Shown: one piece after another, positions 18,423 through 27,724 of the stretch
How the letters are laid out: every line of letters begins with the position of its first letter
Numbering within the stretch: the first letter of the stretch is position 1
Source: Nocardia grenadensis NBRC 108939
Lineage (GTDB): Bacteria > Actinomycetota > Actinomycetes > Mycobacteriales > Mycobacteriaceae
Assembly: GCF_001613445.1 (NCBI RefSeq)
Contig: NZ_BDCJ01000009.1
Coordinates: forward strand, 479,403-543,402
Direction of reading: 5' to 3'
Length of the DNA: 64,000 bases
The notes under the pieces: model-generated
Database searches by the model: none
What the model was told of the DNA's origin: nothing
What the model saw: the letters and a program-made list of their open reading frames with translations, nothing else
Made by a program: the position numbers and the translations under genes

Positions 18423-19165
18423 CGTGCATCGTCCTCGTAGTGAGTGGGTTCGGTGGAGACACCGAGCGCGGCCAGGAGTTGTTCGCGATAGTGGGCGACG
18501 GCGGGATCGCCGTGCCGGCGCGGGCGGACCTGCGCGATGGACAGGTCGACGGCGATGCGGCCCTCGTCGAGGACGAGCACTCGATCGGCGAGCAGCACCG
18601 CCTCGTCCACATCGTGCGTGACCAGTAGCACCGCCGGGCGGTGCCGGGCGCAGAGATCCTGGAGCAGTCCGTGCATCCGGATGCGGGTGAGCGCGTCCAG
18701 CGCGCCGAACGGTTCGTCGGCGAGCAACAGTGCCGGTTCGCGGACCAAGGAACGGGCCAGCGCCACCCGCTGCTGTTCACCGCCGGACAATTCACGGGGC
18801 CAGGCATTTTCCCGGCCGGCCAGGCCGACCTCGGCCAGTGCGTCACGACCGCGCTGTGCGGCACCCGGACCGCTCAAACCCAGGGTGACATTGTCGAGCA
18901 CTCTGATCCACGGCAGCAGCCGGGAATCCTGGAACACCACCGACCGCTCCCGGGGGACGGTCAGTTCACCGTCGCCCGCGACATCGTGGTCCAGTTCGCC
19001 GAGTGCGCGCAGCAGGGTGCTCTTACCGGAACCGCTCCGGCCCAGCAGCGCCACGAACTCACCCCGCGCGATATCGAGATCCACCCCGCGCAGCACGATC
19101 CGGTCGCCGAACCCGCGCCGCAGAGCGCGGACTCGTACGGTCAGTCCGACAGTGTCTGTCGCCAT
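18419..19165 (-). CDS. ABC transporter ATPase, SsuB/TauB type
   Basis: 248 residues with Walker A GRSGSGKSTL, Q-loop VFQDSRLLPW, signature LSGGEQQRVALARSLV and Walker B LLLADEPFGALDAL. QDSRLLPW and DEPFGALD are typical for the nitrate/sulfonate/taurine subfamily. It overlaps the permease gene by 25 bases and the monooxygenase gene by four, so all are co-translated. It drives sulfonate-like import with the two genes upstream. Confidence 0.92.
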   Translation of the reverse strand: MATDTVGLTVRVRALRRGFGDRIVLRGVDLDIARGEFVALLGRSGSGKSTLLRALGELDHDVAGDGELTVPRERSVVFQDSRLLPWIRVLDNVTLGLSGPGAAQRGRDALAEVGLAGRENAWPRELSGGEQQRVALARSLVREPALLLADEPFGALDALTRIRMHGLLQDLCARHRPAVLLVTHDVDEAVLLADRVLVLDEGRIAVDLSIAQVRPRRHGDPAVAHYREQLLAALGVSTEPTHYEDDAR

Positions 19166-20001
19166 GCGAGCGCCCTCCGCTCCAGCGCGCGAACGGCCAG
19201 GTCACCGAAAAGACCCAGCAGCCCGTAGATCACCAGTCCCACCACGATCACGTCGATCTGCCCGTAGGTGCGCGCCTGGGTCATCAGATAGCCGATACCG
19301 CTGGTGGCGTTCACCTGCTCGACCACCACCAGAGCCAGCCAGGAGATGGTGACCGCCAGCCGTAGTCCGGTGAAGAATCCCGGCAGTGAACCGGGCAGCG
19401 CGACCCGGCGGACGAAACCCCACCGGGACAGTCCGACCGTCCGCGCCAGCTCCACATACCGCGCGTCCACTCCGCGCAGGGAGGCATGCGTATTGATGTA
19501 CACCGGCACCAGCACACTGGCGGTGATGACGACGAGTTTCATCTCCTCGCCGATCCCGAACCACACGATGAACAGGGGGATCAGCGCGAGGGTCGGGATG
19601 GAGCGTTTGATCTGCACCGGACCGTCGACCAGTGCTTCGCCGATTCGGCTCAGCCCGGAGACCAGCGCGAGCACCACGCCGATCGCCACCCCGAGTACGA
19701 GACCGATCGCGGCACGCTGCAACGAGGTGAGCAGGTTGGACTGCAGGGTGCCCTCGGCGATCAGATCACCCGCGGTCCGGGCCACATCCCACGGCGCCGG
19801 CAGTGTTTCGGCATCGAGCGCGCCGGACAGCGACCCGATCACCCAGGCGGCCAGCAGCAGTACGGGCCCCAGCGCGAAACCGAACGGTATCGGCCGGCCG
19901 GGCCCGAGGCGAACCCGGCGGCCGGTCCGGGCCGACCGGGCCGGGGGTGCGAGCGGGACGGAATCGGCCCGTGCGCCCGCGGAGATACCCAAGGTGGCCA
20001 T
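19141..20001 (-). CDS. ABC transporter permease, SsuC/TauC type
   Basis: 286 residues. A 45-residue cytoplasmic leader is followed by about six membrane helices. The loop YVELARTVGLSRWGFVRRVALPGSLPGFFTGLRL is the ATPase-contact motif of the SsuC family, and IKRSIPTLALIPLFIVWFGIG is highly typical. Its start shares a base with the stop of the binding-protein gene (TAATG). It forms the homodimeric channel of the second importer in this region. Confidence 0.92.
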   Translation of the reverse strand: MATLGISAGARADSVPLAPPARSARTGRRVRLGPGRPIPFGFALGPVLLLAAWVIGSLSGALDAETLPAPWDVARTAGDLIAEGTLQSNLLTSLQRAAIGLVLGVAIGVVLALVSGLSRIGEALVDGPVQIKRSIPTLALIPLFIVWFGIGEEMKLVVITASVLVPVYINTHASLRGVDARYVELARTVGLSRWGFVRRVALPGSLPGFFTGLRLAVTISWLALVVVEQVNATSGIGYLMTQARTYGQIDVIVVGLVIYGLLGLFGDLAVRALERRALAWRQTLSD

Positions 20002-21089
20002 TAGCGCCCCTCCTGTTCGAATCGTGCGCCCACGGCGGGCACGGTTTCACTGATCACCTGGTCGAACCGGGTGTCGAAACCGTCCGCGGCCTCGACCTTG
20101 CGCGGCAGCTGACCGGCCGCGTCGATGACATCGATGGTCGCCTGCTGGGCATCGATCAGTTTCTGATCCAGATGGGGAAAGGTGAACTCCCCGAGTGAAT
20201 CGACGATCCGGCCGGCGTCGTCGGCGCTGAGCTTCTGATTCTCGATGTAGTAGATCCGGGCCCACTCGTCCTGGTGCGTATTGGTCCAGTGGAACGCCCG
20301 CACGAAGGCCCCGACCAGGGCGCGCAGCGCGGCGGACTTCGCCGGATCCTGGGTCGCCTCCCGCCGGGAGTACAGATAACCCACGCCGTAATAGATACCC
20401 GTGGCTTCCGAATCGGCGATCACGGTCGCGCCCGGAGTACGCAGGAACCGGGTGAGCCGCGGCTCGTTCAGCGGGGCGATATCGACCTGCCCGGTGCGGA
20501 CCGCATCATTGAAATCGGCCAGCTGTAGCCGCACCAGCTCGACATCGGACGTGGTCAGACCGGCTATGTCCAGGGCGCGCAATACCGCCGCCTGCTGAGC
20601 CGTCCCTTCGGCATAGGCGATCTTCTTACCCTTCAGATCGGTCAGCCGGGTCGCGAGGACATTTGGTGCGACAGCGAGTTTTATCCCCGCCGGATCGGTC
20701 TGATAGGCGGCGATGATCGGTACGTCCTGGCCGGCGGCCAGGGCATGGATCGGCGGCACATCACCCACCGGCGCCACATCGGCCGCCCCCGCCCGGAATG
20801 CCTCCAGGATCTCCGGGCCGCCGATGAAATTCGCGAACTCCACCTCGAACGGCAGTTTCTCCAGTTCACCGGAGGCGCGCAGCGCGGTCTGGAAACGCTC
20901 CTGCTGGTCGGCGACCACCAGGGTGGTGCCCGGCGGAACCTCGGTGGGTAGCGGCGTGTCGAGCGCGGCGCCACCGGGCCCGTCACTGCTGTCGCACCCG
21001 GTCAGCGCCATCCCGACAGCGGCGGTAGCGAGAAGCATCGCGACCGACCGGAGTCGGAAACGTGCGGTAAGAGAACGAGACTGGTGCAT
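20001..21089 (-). CDS. ABC transporter substrate-binding lipoprotein, SsuA/nitrate-sulfonate type
   Basis: 362 residues. The leader has arginines, a hydrophobic core and the lipobox MALTGC, so the protein should be lipid-anchored. The core is two-lobed with motifs such as AFRAGAADVAPVGDVPPI, KGKKIAYAEGTAQQAAVLRAL and VRLQLADFNDAVRTGQVDI, typical of aliphatic-sulfonate binding proteins. It is the first gene of the operon. The substrate is inferred from the family and the downstream monooxygenase; nitrate, taurine or aromatic sulfonates are possible. Confidence 0.9.
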   Translation of the reverse strand: MHQSRSLTARFRLRSVAMLLATAAVGMALTGCDSSDGPGGAALDTPLPTEVPPGTTLVVADQQERFQTALRASGELEKLPFEVEFANFIGGPEILEAFRAGAADVAPVGDVPPIHALAAGQDVPIIAAYQTDPAGIKLAVAPNVLATRLTDLKGKKIAYAEGTAQQAAVLRALDIAGLTTSDVELVRLQLADFNDAVRTGQVDIAPLNEPRLTRFLRTPGATVIADSEATGIYYGVGYLYSRREATQDPAKSAALRALVGAFVRAFHWTNTHQDEWARIYYIENQKLSADDAGRIVDSLGEFTFPHLDQKLIDAQQATIDVIDAAGQLPRKVEAADGFDTRFDQVISETVPAVGARFEQEGR

Positions 21090-21249
21090 AGCGGCATTGA
21101 AACAACGTCGCGGTCACGAGGGAATGATTAATAAGACGGTGATCCGAACTGTATCCCACCATCCCGCCGCCGGAGCCGGCGCGGGCCCGACCGCGGAAGC
21201 CGGCCGCCCGAGTGAGCGGTCGAAACGACTCCCGGCTCCCGCGGACGGA

Positions 21250-22892
21250 TCACCCGCCCGGCCGGAGGCGGCCGCCGTGGGGCAGTTCCCAGGCCGCCGC
21301 TGTCCGGACGCCGGTGCGCGCGTCGGTGACATCACCAACGTGATACCACTCCATCCGCACCCGCGCGGGTACGAGTTCGACGACGCCGTAGCCGTGGGAG
21401 TCGAGCTCGGTGTAGTGGATGTGCCGGTTGAGTGCCCGCACCGACTCCGCGAGCGCGACCGAACCGGTGCGCGGCGGGGTCGGCAGCATATCTCCGATCC
21501 CGGTGGAGGTCACCGACGGGACCACGAATTCGACTCCGGCGGTAGGTCCGCCGGGGTATCGCGCGGCGTCGAGCGGGGCGTCGGAGGCCCAAGAGCTGTG
21601 GATATCGCCGGTGAGGAAGACGACGTCGCCGCCGCGGTCGGTCAGGGCCTGGAGGAGGCGGTGGCGGTCGGCGGGGTAGCCGTCCCACTGGTCGGTGTTG
21701 AGCACCACCCCTCGCGGGGGATACCGAATACCTCGGTGACCGCCGCGCTGGTCTCGGGGTCCAGCGGTGGGAACGCCAGCGGCGCGATCATGACCGAATT
21801 GCCGACCACCTGCCAGCGGGCGGAGCCGGAGACCAAACCGGCGGCGAGCCATTCCATCTGGCGCGCTCCGGTCAAGGTACGGGCCGGGTCGTCACCTTCC
21901 CGGGTACCGAGCTCCGGCTGCCTGTCCCGGTAGCTGCGCAGATCCAGCATGGACAGTTCGGCGAGGGTGCCGAACCGGAGACGGCGGTAGATCCGGGTTT
22001 CCCCCGCTGTGGTCTGCAGCCGGACCGGCATCCATTCCGTGTACGCGCGGATCGAGGCGGCGCGCCGATCCGCCCAGCTGCCCTCGGACGCGGGGTCGTG
22101 GTTTCCCGCGCCGCCGGACCAGGCGTTGTTCGCGGTTTCGTGGTCATCCCAGGTGCAGATGAACGGCACCCGCGCGTGCAGGGCCATGAGGTCGGGGTCG
22201 GTTTTGTACTGGCCGTGCCGGATCCGGTAATCGGTGAGCGAGATGATCTCGTGCACCGGCTCGTGCTGCCGGACCGTCCCGGCGTGGCCCTCGAACGATC
22301 CGGAGCTGTATTCGTAGAGGTAGTCACCCAGATGTATGACGGCGTCGAGATTATCGCGGGCGGCGAGATGACGATAGGCGGCGAAATAGCCCGCTTCCCA
22401 GTTGGCGCACGAGACCACACCGAAACGCAGGCAGGCCGGGGAGTCCGCTTCGGCCGGGGCGGTACGGGTCCGGCCGGCGGGCGACGTCGCACCGAGGGCA
22501 TGGAACCGGTAGTGGTAGTCGCGCGCCGGGGCCAGACCGCGTACATCCACCTTCACCGTGTGATCGGAGTCCGCGTCCGCGATGAACGAGCCGGCGGCGA
22601 CCACCATGGTGAATCCGGCGTCGTCGGCGATCTCCCATCGGACGGTGGCCGGGGCGCCGATCCCCGACCCCGGCAGGGCCTGTGGTCCGACGGTCACCCG
22701 GGTCCAGAGCACGACGCCGTCGGGTAGCGGATCACCGGAGGCGATGCCGTGCCCGAACACCGGACTCGCCGCATACGCGGCCGGTGCGGGTAACGCGGCC
22801 GCGGCGGCGGTCACCGCCCCCGCGCGTAGTACGGTCCGGCGGTCCAGTGCGACCGGGACCCCGATGTTCGAAACGCTGCCGTTTCCGCTCAC
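21250..22892 (-). pseudogene. PhoD-family alkaline phosphatase/phosphodiesterase with one frameshift
   Basis: The first frame (22892 to about 21715) carries a twin-arginine leader ([20 protein letters not shown]), [29 protein letters not shown] and [11 protein letters not shown], the metal-ligand motifs of PhoD. After GIPREG the frame goes astray, while another frame resumes with [18 protein letters not shown] and continues through FLTGDIHSSWA to RMEWYHVGDV and a stop at 21250. All key motifs survive across the two frames, and the shift lies beside short G and C runs near 21710-21722. The protein would be exported folded and release phosphate from phosphodiesters. It may be freshly broken or an indel error in a GC run. 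Confidence 0.8.
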
Positions 22893-22941
22893 GTTCTCCG
22901 ATCACAGCCGATCGAGCGGGAATCGGCAACTCGGGGTACGC

Positions 22942-23127
22942 TCAGGCTGCTTCGGCGGCCCGCTGACGGAGTTCGAAGAGCACCCGGCGCGCGAGATAGC
23001 CGGCCGCCCAGGGGGCGAATTCGCGGGCGATCCAGGCGCCGTGCCGGTCGTCGAGCCCGAGAAGTCGGCAGGTGTGTCGCAGGTCCTCACGCATCCACAG
23101 GGTGTCGCGCTGGGTGGTGTCGCTCAT
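22942..23127 (-). CDS. Small 61-residue hypothetical protein
   Basis: ATG 23127 is preceded by GGAG at good spacing. The product has MREDLRHTCRLLGLDDRHGA and REFAPWAAGYLARRVLFELRQRA, predicted helical and amphipathic, with no signal peptide. I do not recognise a family. It lies just upstream of the phosphatase gene on the same strand, 50 bases away, and could share its transcript. The ribosome site and codon bias are the only evidence that it is real. Confidence 0.5.
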   Translation of the reverse strand: MSDTTQRDTLWMREDLRHTCRLLGLDDRHGAWIAREFAPWAAGYLARRVLFELRQRAAEAA

Positions 23128-23570
23128 AGCCGCTCCGATGTGCCGGGAAATTGCAAAGCGCGTTGTGCGAATATCGTCATTGCGGCACCGGATGTTTCGC
23201 GTAGCGGCTGGCTCGCCGTCACCGGCGGGTATCGAATTCCCGGTGTTTCGGGTGCTTCTGCTTACGGCGGTACTGTTTACCCGACGGGATCGGCCGGGCG
23301 GCGTTCGACGAGCGCCGAGCATGCCGGCGTCGCCAGCCGGCCAGATCCGGGCGTTCATCGGGTGGCCGGGAGTCGGGCGGAGGCGGTATCGAGATTCGTG
23401 GTGGCATACGGCAACGATCCTGATCGTGCCCACGGCGCGCAAGCGAAATATGGTCCGGCGCGCAGCTGTGGCCGCCCGGTTCCGAAATCGCCGCCGCGGT
23501 CTGCCCGGATTTCCGCCACGGTCGCGGCCTACGGGTTGACCCCGCCGACGCCGGCGGGCATGGTGAGTCG
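23128..23570. other. Intergenic stretch, nothing recognised
   Basis: Between the leftward small gene and the rightward polymerase gene. The first 170 bases are less GC-rich than the surroundings and may hold divergent promoters. I find no coding pattern, RNA gene or repeat. Confidence 0.45.
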
Positions 23571-24524
23571 ATGACCGGTGACGAGGTCCGCCGCGGGGTT
23601 CCGGTGACGAACTCGGACCAGCCGCTGTTCGACGGCGCCGAGGCGACCAAGCGGGACCTGCTGGATTATTTGGAGGCGGTCGGGGAACGCCTCCTGCGGG
23701 TACTGCGGGACCGCCCACTGTCGGTGGTTCGCGTCCGGCCGGGGCAGGAACCGTTCATGCAGAAGAACCTGCCGAAGTACACCCCCGAATGGGTCCGGCG
23801 GACAACAGTCTGGGCGGATAGTTCGCGGCGCGAGATCTCCTATGCGCTGTGCGACGATATGCCGACCCTGCTCTGGTTCGGTAATCAGCGCGCCGTCGAA
23901 TACCACCCGACTCTGACCACCTCCGATCCCGGTCCGGGGCCGACGCATCTCGTCCTCGACCTCGACCCTTCGCCCGGACAGACCTTCCGGCACGCGGCCG
24001 AGGCGGCCCGGCTGATCCGGGCGGCATTGACGGACGCCGGATTGACCGGCGCGGTGAAGACCAGCGGCGCCAAGGGCGCCCATGTGTTCGTGCCGATCGC
24101 GCCGGGTACCCGCCACGAGGACGCGGCCGCGGCGACGCGGGCGATCGCCGCTCGGGCCGAACGCCTCGATCCCGGATTCGCCACCACCGCGTTCATCAAG
24201 GAGGACCGCGGAGGCAAGGTATTCCTCGATCCGACACGTACCGGCGGCGCGACCGTCGCCGCGGCCTACAGTCCGCGTATCCGTCCCCGGGTGCCCGTAT
24301 CGTTCCCGCTCGCCTGGTCCGATCTGGACGAGGTGACGCCGGCGGATTTCACGATGCGGACGGTACCGGCCCTGTTGGCGGATACCGACCCCTGGTCTGC
24401 CGCCATGCCGGCACCGCAGGCGCTTCCGGCCGATCTGGTCGCGGAGGGCCATACCATCCCGATTCCCAGGGTCCAGGCGATGCATGAGGGCAAACGGCGC
24501 GCCCGTGCCCGCCGGACCACCTGA
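23571..24524 (+). CDS. LigD-type primase-polymerase domain protein (non-homologous end joining)
   Basis: 317 residues, the size of the stand-alone LigD polymerase domain. LVLDLDPSPGQTF (D130, D132) supplies the two-metal catalytic aspartates. VKTSGAKGAHVFVPI and KVFLDPTRTGGATVAAAYSPR match the nucleotide-binding and third-acid motifs of the archaeo-eukaryotic primase-like fold. Such proteins add NTPs or dNTPs and fill gaps during Ku-dependent break repair. No Ku, ligase or nuclease domain is encoded nearby, so it must work with proteins from elsewhere. Confidence 0.9.
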   Translation: MTGDEVRRGVPVTNSDQPLFDGAEATKRDLLDYLEAVGERLLRVLRDRPLSVVRVRPGQEPFMQKNLPKYTPEWVRRTTVWADSSRREISYALCDDMPTLLWFGNQRAVEYHPTLTTSDPGPGPTHLVLDLDPSPGQTFRHAAEAARLIRAALTDAGLTGAVKTSGAKGAHVFVPIAPGTRHEDAAAATRAIAARAERLDPGFATTAFIKEDRGGKVFLDPTRTGGATVAAAYSPRIRPRVPVSFPLAWSDLDEVTPADFTMRTVPALLADTDPWSAAMPAPQALPADLVAEGHTIPIPRVQAMHEGKRRARARRTT

Positions 24525-24548
24525 CCGCGCCGTTTCGCGGACGGGAAC

Positions 24549-24573
24549 CGGTGGCCGCGGCACCGAGCCACCG
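24549..24573 (+). terminator. Hairpin after the polymerase gene
   Basis: CGGTGGC and GCCACCG form a 7-base stem around an 11-base loop, 24 bases after the polymerase stop and before the glycosyltransferase gene. Confidence 0.45.
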
Positions 24574-24673
24574 CGACGTGCCGGATACCGAGCGAGCGGG
24601 TGGGTGCCAGTGCGAGTATCGACACGGGCGTAGCGGAATCCGGACCGCCGCCGGCGGCGGGTAGGACGGCGCG

Positions 24674-26110
24674 ATGTACTGGGTGGCGGGTGTTTTCGCG
24701 GTCTTGCTGGCCGGGTGTGCCGACCGGTACGGATACCACCGGGACGAAATGTACTTCCTGGCCGCGGGCCGGCGGCTCGACTGGGGATATGCCGATCAGC
24801 CACCGCTGGTGCCGTTGCTGGCCCGGGCGATGGCCGCGATCGACGCGGATTCGCTGGTGGTGCTGCGGCTCCCGGCCATCGTGGCGGCCACCGTGGTGAT
24901 CGTATGTACCGGATGGGCGGCCCGTGAACTGGGCGGCGGCCGGGCCGCGCAGACTCTGGCCGCCGCGGCGGCGGCCTCCTCCGCGCTCCTGCTCGGCGGC
25001 GGTCATCAGCTCGGCACCGTGATCTTCGATCTGGCGGTGTGGTCGGCGGTGGTGGTGACGGCACTGCGACTGCTGCGGCCGGAATCGGATCGGCGCTGGT
25101 GGTTGCTCGTGGGTGTGCTGGCGGGGATCGGCGTGCAGAACAAGACGCTGCTGGCATTACCGCTGCTGGTTCTCGCGTGCGCACTCCTGCTGCTCGGCCC
25201 CCGAGAGGTTTTCCGCACCAAGTATTTTCCGGCCGCGCTCGCGATCGCCGCGGTGATCTGGGCGCCGAATCTGTGGTGGCAGGTGCGCAACGGGTTGCCG
25301 CAGGTCGAGATGAGCCGGGCCATCGCGGGCGGTTCGTCGGGCACCTCGGACGGCCCGGCCGCCTTCGTGTTGCTGCAGTTCGGCCTGATGGGTCCGCTGA
25401 TGGTGGTGCTGTGGGGCGCGGGACTGTGGTGGCTGGCCCGGCAATCTCGCTACCGCGCCTTCGCGCTCGCCTACGCCCTGCTGTTCGTGGCGTATCTGGC
25501 CGCCGGGGGCAAGGCCTACTACCTGGGCGGGATGTACCCGGTGCTGCTGGCCGCGGGCGCCACCGCACTGGTAGCCGTTCTGACCCGCACCCGCCGGCGT
25601 CGCGCCGCGACGGCGGCGGTTGTCGCGCTGAACGCCGCCGTATCGGCGGTATTGTTCCTGCCGGTTCTCCCCGTGACCGCCCTGCGCGATTCGCCGATTC
25701 TCGCCCTCAACTACGACGCCGGCGAAACGGTCGGCTGGCCGCTGTTCACCGACCGGATCGCAGCGGCCAGAGCCCGGCTGGCACCGGACGCGGACATACT
25801 CACGGCCAACTACGGCGAAGCCGCGGCCATCGAGCGTTTCGGCGACGCACACGGTCTCCCGGTCCCGCACAGCGGTCACAATTCCTATTGGTGGTGGGGG
25901 CCGCCGGCTGATTCCCGCCCGATCCTCACCGTCGGCCTCACCCACGCGGAAGTCGCGCGCTTCTGTGCCGATTCCGTTCCGGAAGCGGCGGGCCGGATCG
26001 ACAACGGGCTCGGAATCGATAACGACGAGCAAGGAGCGGCGATGTATGTGTGCCGTACCGTCCGCGCGCCCTGGGCGCAGCTGTGGCCGGCGCAGCGGGA
26101 GCTGGGTTAG
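24674..26110 (+). CDS. Polytopic membrane glycosyltransferase, GT39/ArnT-like
   Basis: 478 residues with about 10 hydrophobic helices. RYGYHRDEMYFLAAGRRLDWGYADQPPL near the N terminus is the conserved first periplasmic loop of this family, with the catalytic-type Asp-Glu pair HRDEMYF. The C-terminal 110 residues are soluble and outside. Family members move a sugar from a polyprenyl-phosphate carrier onto a lipid or protein at the outer face of the membrane. Neighbours give no clue to the acceptor. Confidence 0.85.
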   Translation: MYWVAGVFAVLLAGCADRYGYHRDEMYFLAAGRRLDWGYADQPPLVPLLARAMAAIDADSLVVLRLPAIVAATVVIVCTGWAARELGGGRAAQTLAAAAAASSALLLGGGHQLGTVIFDLAVWSAVVVTALRLLRPESDRRWWLLVGVLAGIGVQNKTLLALPLLVLACALLLLGPREVFRTKYFPAALAIAAVIWAPNLWWQVRNGLPQVEMSRAIAGGSSGTSDGPAAFVLLQFGLMGPLMVVLWGAGLWWLARQSRYRAFALAYALLFVAYLAAGGKAYYLGGMYPVLLAAGATALVAVLTRTRRRRAATAAVVALNAAVSAVLFLPVLPVTALRDSPILALNYDAGETVGWPLFTDRIAAARARLAPDADILTANYGEAAAIERFGDAHGLPVPHSGHNSYWWWGPPADSRPILTVGLTHAEVARFCADSVPEAAGRIDNGLGIDNDEQGAAMYVCRTVRAPWAQLWPAQRELG

Positions 26111-26127
26111 TCGTCCCGGCCACCGGC

Positions 26128-26259
26128 CGGTCGTTCGCAGCGATCCGGACCCACTGGTTCCGGATCACCGAAGGCGCGGTGCGTGAGCACTGGGCGAATC
26201 GCGACGATCTCGGTCAGGCCCAGCAACTGGGCCGGGTGCCACCGACAGGGGGCTTACCT
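26128..26259 (+). pseudogene. C-terminal scrap of a SnoaL-like ester cyclase
   Basis: The frame reads IRTHWFRITEGAVREHWANR then DDLGQAQQLGRVPP, which matches the last beta strands and tail of SnoaL-like proteins. No N-terminal part precedes it; the glycosyltransferase gene ends immediately upstream. The rest of the gap to 26545 holds no recognisable gene except the ribosome site of the next one. Confidence 0.5.
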
Positions 26260-26545
26260 GTTCGGATGCGGCCGGTCCATGAGTCCGGTGCGGCGGGCGC
26301 CGGTGCCGTCCGCCGCCACCCCGTGAGACCTTCCGGACGCTCGGCGGGAGTCCGAGCGAAAGCCCGGGTGGGGGCCGTCATATCGGTTGGGCGGCCGCCC
26401 GAGAGTGTGTGGCGGCGGCCAATAGGGGAGAGCGCCCGGCCCGTGGCCGGGGCGCCGGCTGCGGACCGGATGGACTTCCGCCCGGTCACGGTGTCGTTTG
26501 GCTCGGGGTCCGGCGGGTATCCGCCCGCCGGACAGGAGGTAGCAC

Positions 26546-26962
26546 ATGACTCGGACGGCACAGCCGCCTACGCGGCAGTCAGCGGACGACCGGTCGGTCG
26601 GCGAACTCGTCGATGTGGCCACCATCCAGGTGAGCAGGCTGGTTCGCGACGAAATGCGCCTGGCCAGGCTGGAGATGCAGGAGAAGACAAGCGCCGCGGC
26701 CAAAGGCGCCGGGCTCGCGGGCGTGGGTGGGCTGCTGATTTTCTACGGCGGCGCGGCAGTGATCGCCGCCGTGGTCCTGGCGTTGGCGCTGGTCCTGCCG
26801 GGGTGGGCCGCGGCCCTGATCGTCGGCGCCCTATTACTCACCGGTGGGGCCGCCCTCACCTGGTTCGGGAAGCGGAATATCACGGCCGGCGCACCACCGG
26901 TGCCCACGGACGCCCTGGCGGGGGCCCGCGCCGATTTCGAGACCGTCACCCACCGGAGGTAG
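26546..26962 (+). CDS. Actinobacterial holin-X family membrane protein (DUF1469-like)
   Basis: 138 residues; AGGAGGT precedes the start at good spacing. SVGELVDVATIQVSRLVRDEMRLARLEMQ is the amphipathic N-terminal part, followed by two membrane helices (about 60-83 and 88-108) and a short cytosolic tail. This is the Phage_holin_3_6/holin-X pattern of actinobacteria. Despite the name these are chromosomal envelope proteins of unknown role, nearly always next to DUF3618 and DUF4235 genes, as here. Confidence 0.85.
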   Translation: MTRTAQPPTRQSADDRSVGELVDVATIQVSRLVRDEMRLARLEMQEKTSAAAKGAGLAGVGGLLIFYGGAAVIAAVVLALALVLPGWAAALIVGALLLTGGAALTWFGKRNITAGAPPVPTDALAGARADFETVTHRR

Positions 26963-26964
26963 CG

Positions 26965-27357
26965 ATGACCGAGAACGGAGGACGATCCGTCGACGACGAC
27001 CGGGACGCATTGCGGCGCGACCGCGATCAGGTCCGGGAAGAACTTCGGGAGACGGTGGACGAGCTCGCCGGGAAGTTCGATGTGCGGGCGCGCGCGGAGG
27101 AATCCGCGCATCACGCCGCCGACGAGGTGCGGCACCGGGCCGGGGAGGTGGAGCGTACGGTCCGCGATCGCGCCGGTCAGGTGCAGGCGCAGGCCCATCA
27201 ACTCCTCGAACGGGCCGAAGCCGGGACGCCCGCGCCCGTGGCGGCGAGTGGCCGGAAGACCGCGGCATTCCTGCGCGGTTATCCGGTACCGGCCGTGACC
27301 GCGGCTCTCGCCGCCGCGGTGGTGGCCTGGCTGATCGTACGAGGCAGGAAATCATGA
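26965..27357 (+). CDS. DUF3618 family protein
   Basis: 130 residues from ATG 26965, with GGAGGT five bases upstream; it follows the holin-X stop by two bases. LRRDRDQVREELRETVDELAGKFDVRAR is the defining DUF3618 segment. A long charged helix follows, then a C-terminal membrane anchor (YPVPAVTAALAAAVVAWLIV) and basic end. Function is unknown; the family keeps company with holin-X and DUF4235 proteins and is thought to be envelope-related. Its stop overlaps the next ATG. Confidence 0.85.
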   Translation: MTENGGRSVDDDRDALRRDRDQVREELRETVDELAGKFDVRARAEESAHHAADEVRHRAGEVERTVRDRAGQVQAQAHQLLERAEAGTPAPVAASGRKTAAFLRGYPVPAVTAALAAAVVAWLIVRGRKS

Positions 27358-27611
27358 ACCTGCTGTACAAGCCGATCGGCACCGTGGCCGGGGTGCTCGG
27401 CGGGATCGCGGCGCACGCGGTGTTCCGTCAGCTCTGGCGCCGGGCCGCCGGACAGGACGAGGCCCCGGCCGCGACTTCTCCCGACTACGGCTGGCGGCAG
27501 GTCCTGTTCGCGGCCGCTCTCCAGGGCGCGGTGTTCGGTCTGGTCAAGGCATCCGTCGATCGTGCCGGGGTGCTCGCGTACCACCGGATGACCGGGAAAT
27601 GGCCGACCTGA
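27354..27611 (+). CDS. DUF4235 family membrane protein
   Basis: 85 residues from ATG 27354, overlapping the upstream gene by four bases. LLYKPIGTVAGVLGGIAAHAVFRQLWRR and WRQVLFAAALQGAVFGLVKASVDRAG are the two helices that define DUF4235. It is the third gene of the trio and a strong hairpin follows. Function unknown. Confidence 0.87.
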   Translation: MNLLYKPIGTVAGVLGGIAAHAVFRQLWRRAAGQDEAPAATSPDYGWRQVLFAAALQGAVFGLVKASVDRAGVLAYHRMTGKWPT

Positions 27612-27621
27612 GAGATCGGGA

Positions 27622-27648
27622 TCGACGGCGGCGCCCGCCCGCCGTCGA
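27622..27648. terminator. Strong bidirectional hairpin terminator
   Basis: A perfect 10-base stem (TCGACGGCGG with CCGCCGTCGA) closes a 7-base loop between two convergent genes, the DUF4235 gene and the sulfatase gene. Confidence 0.75.
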
Positions 27649-27724
27649 ACCGAACAACGGTGGCCGCGGCGTGCGGAGCTCAGCGGCCGGGTCCGGCCCC
27701 GTCACGGTGACCGTGATCCGGCAA

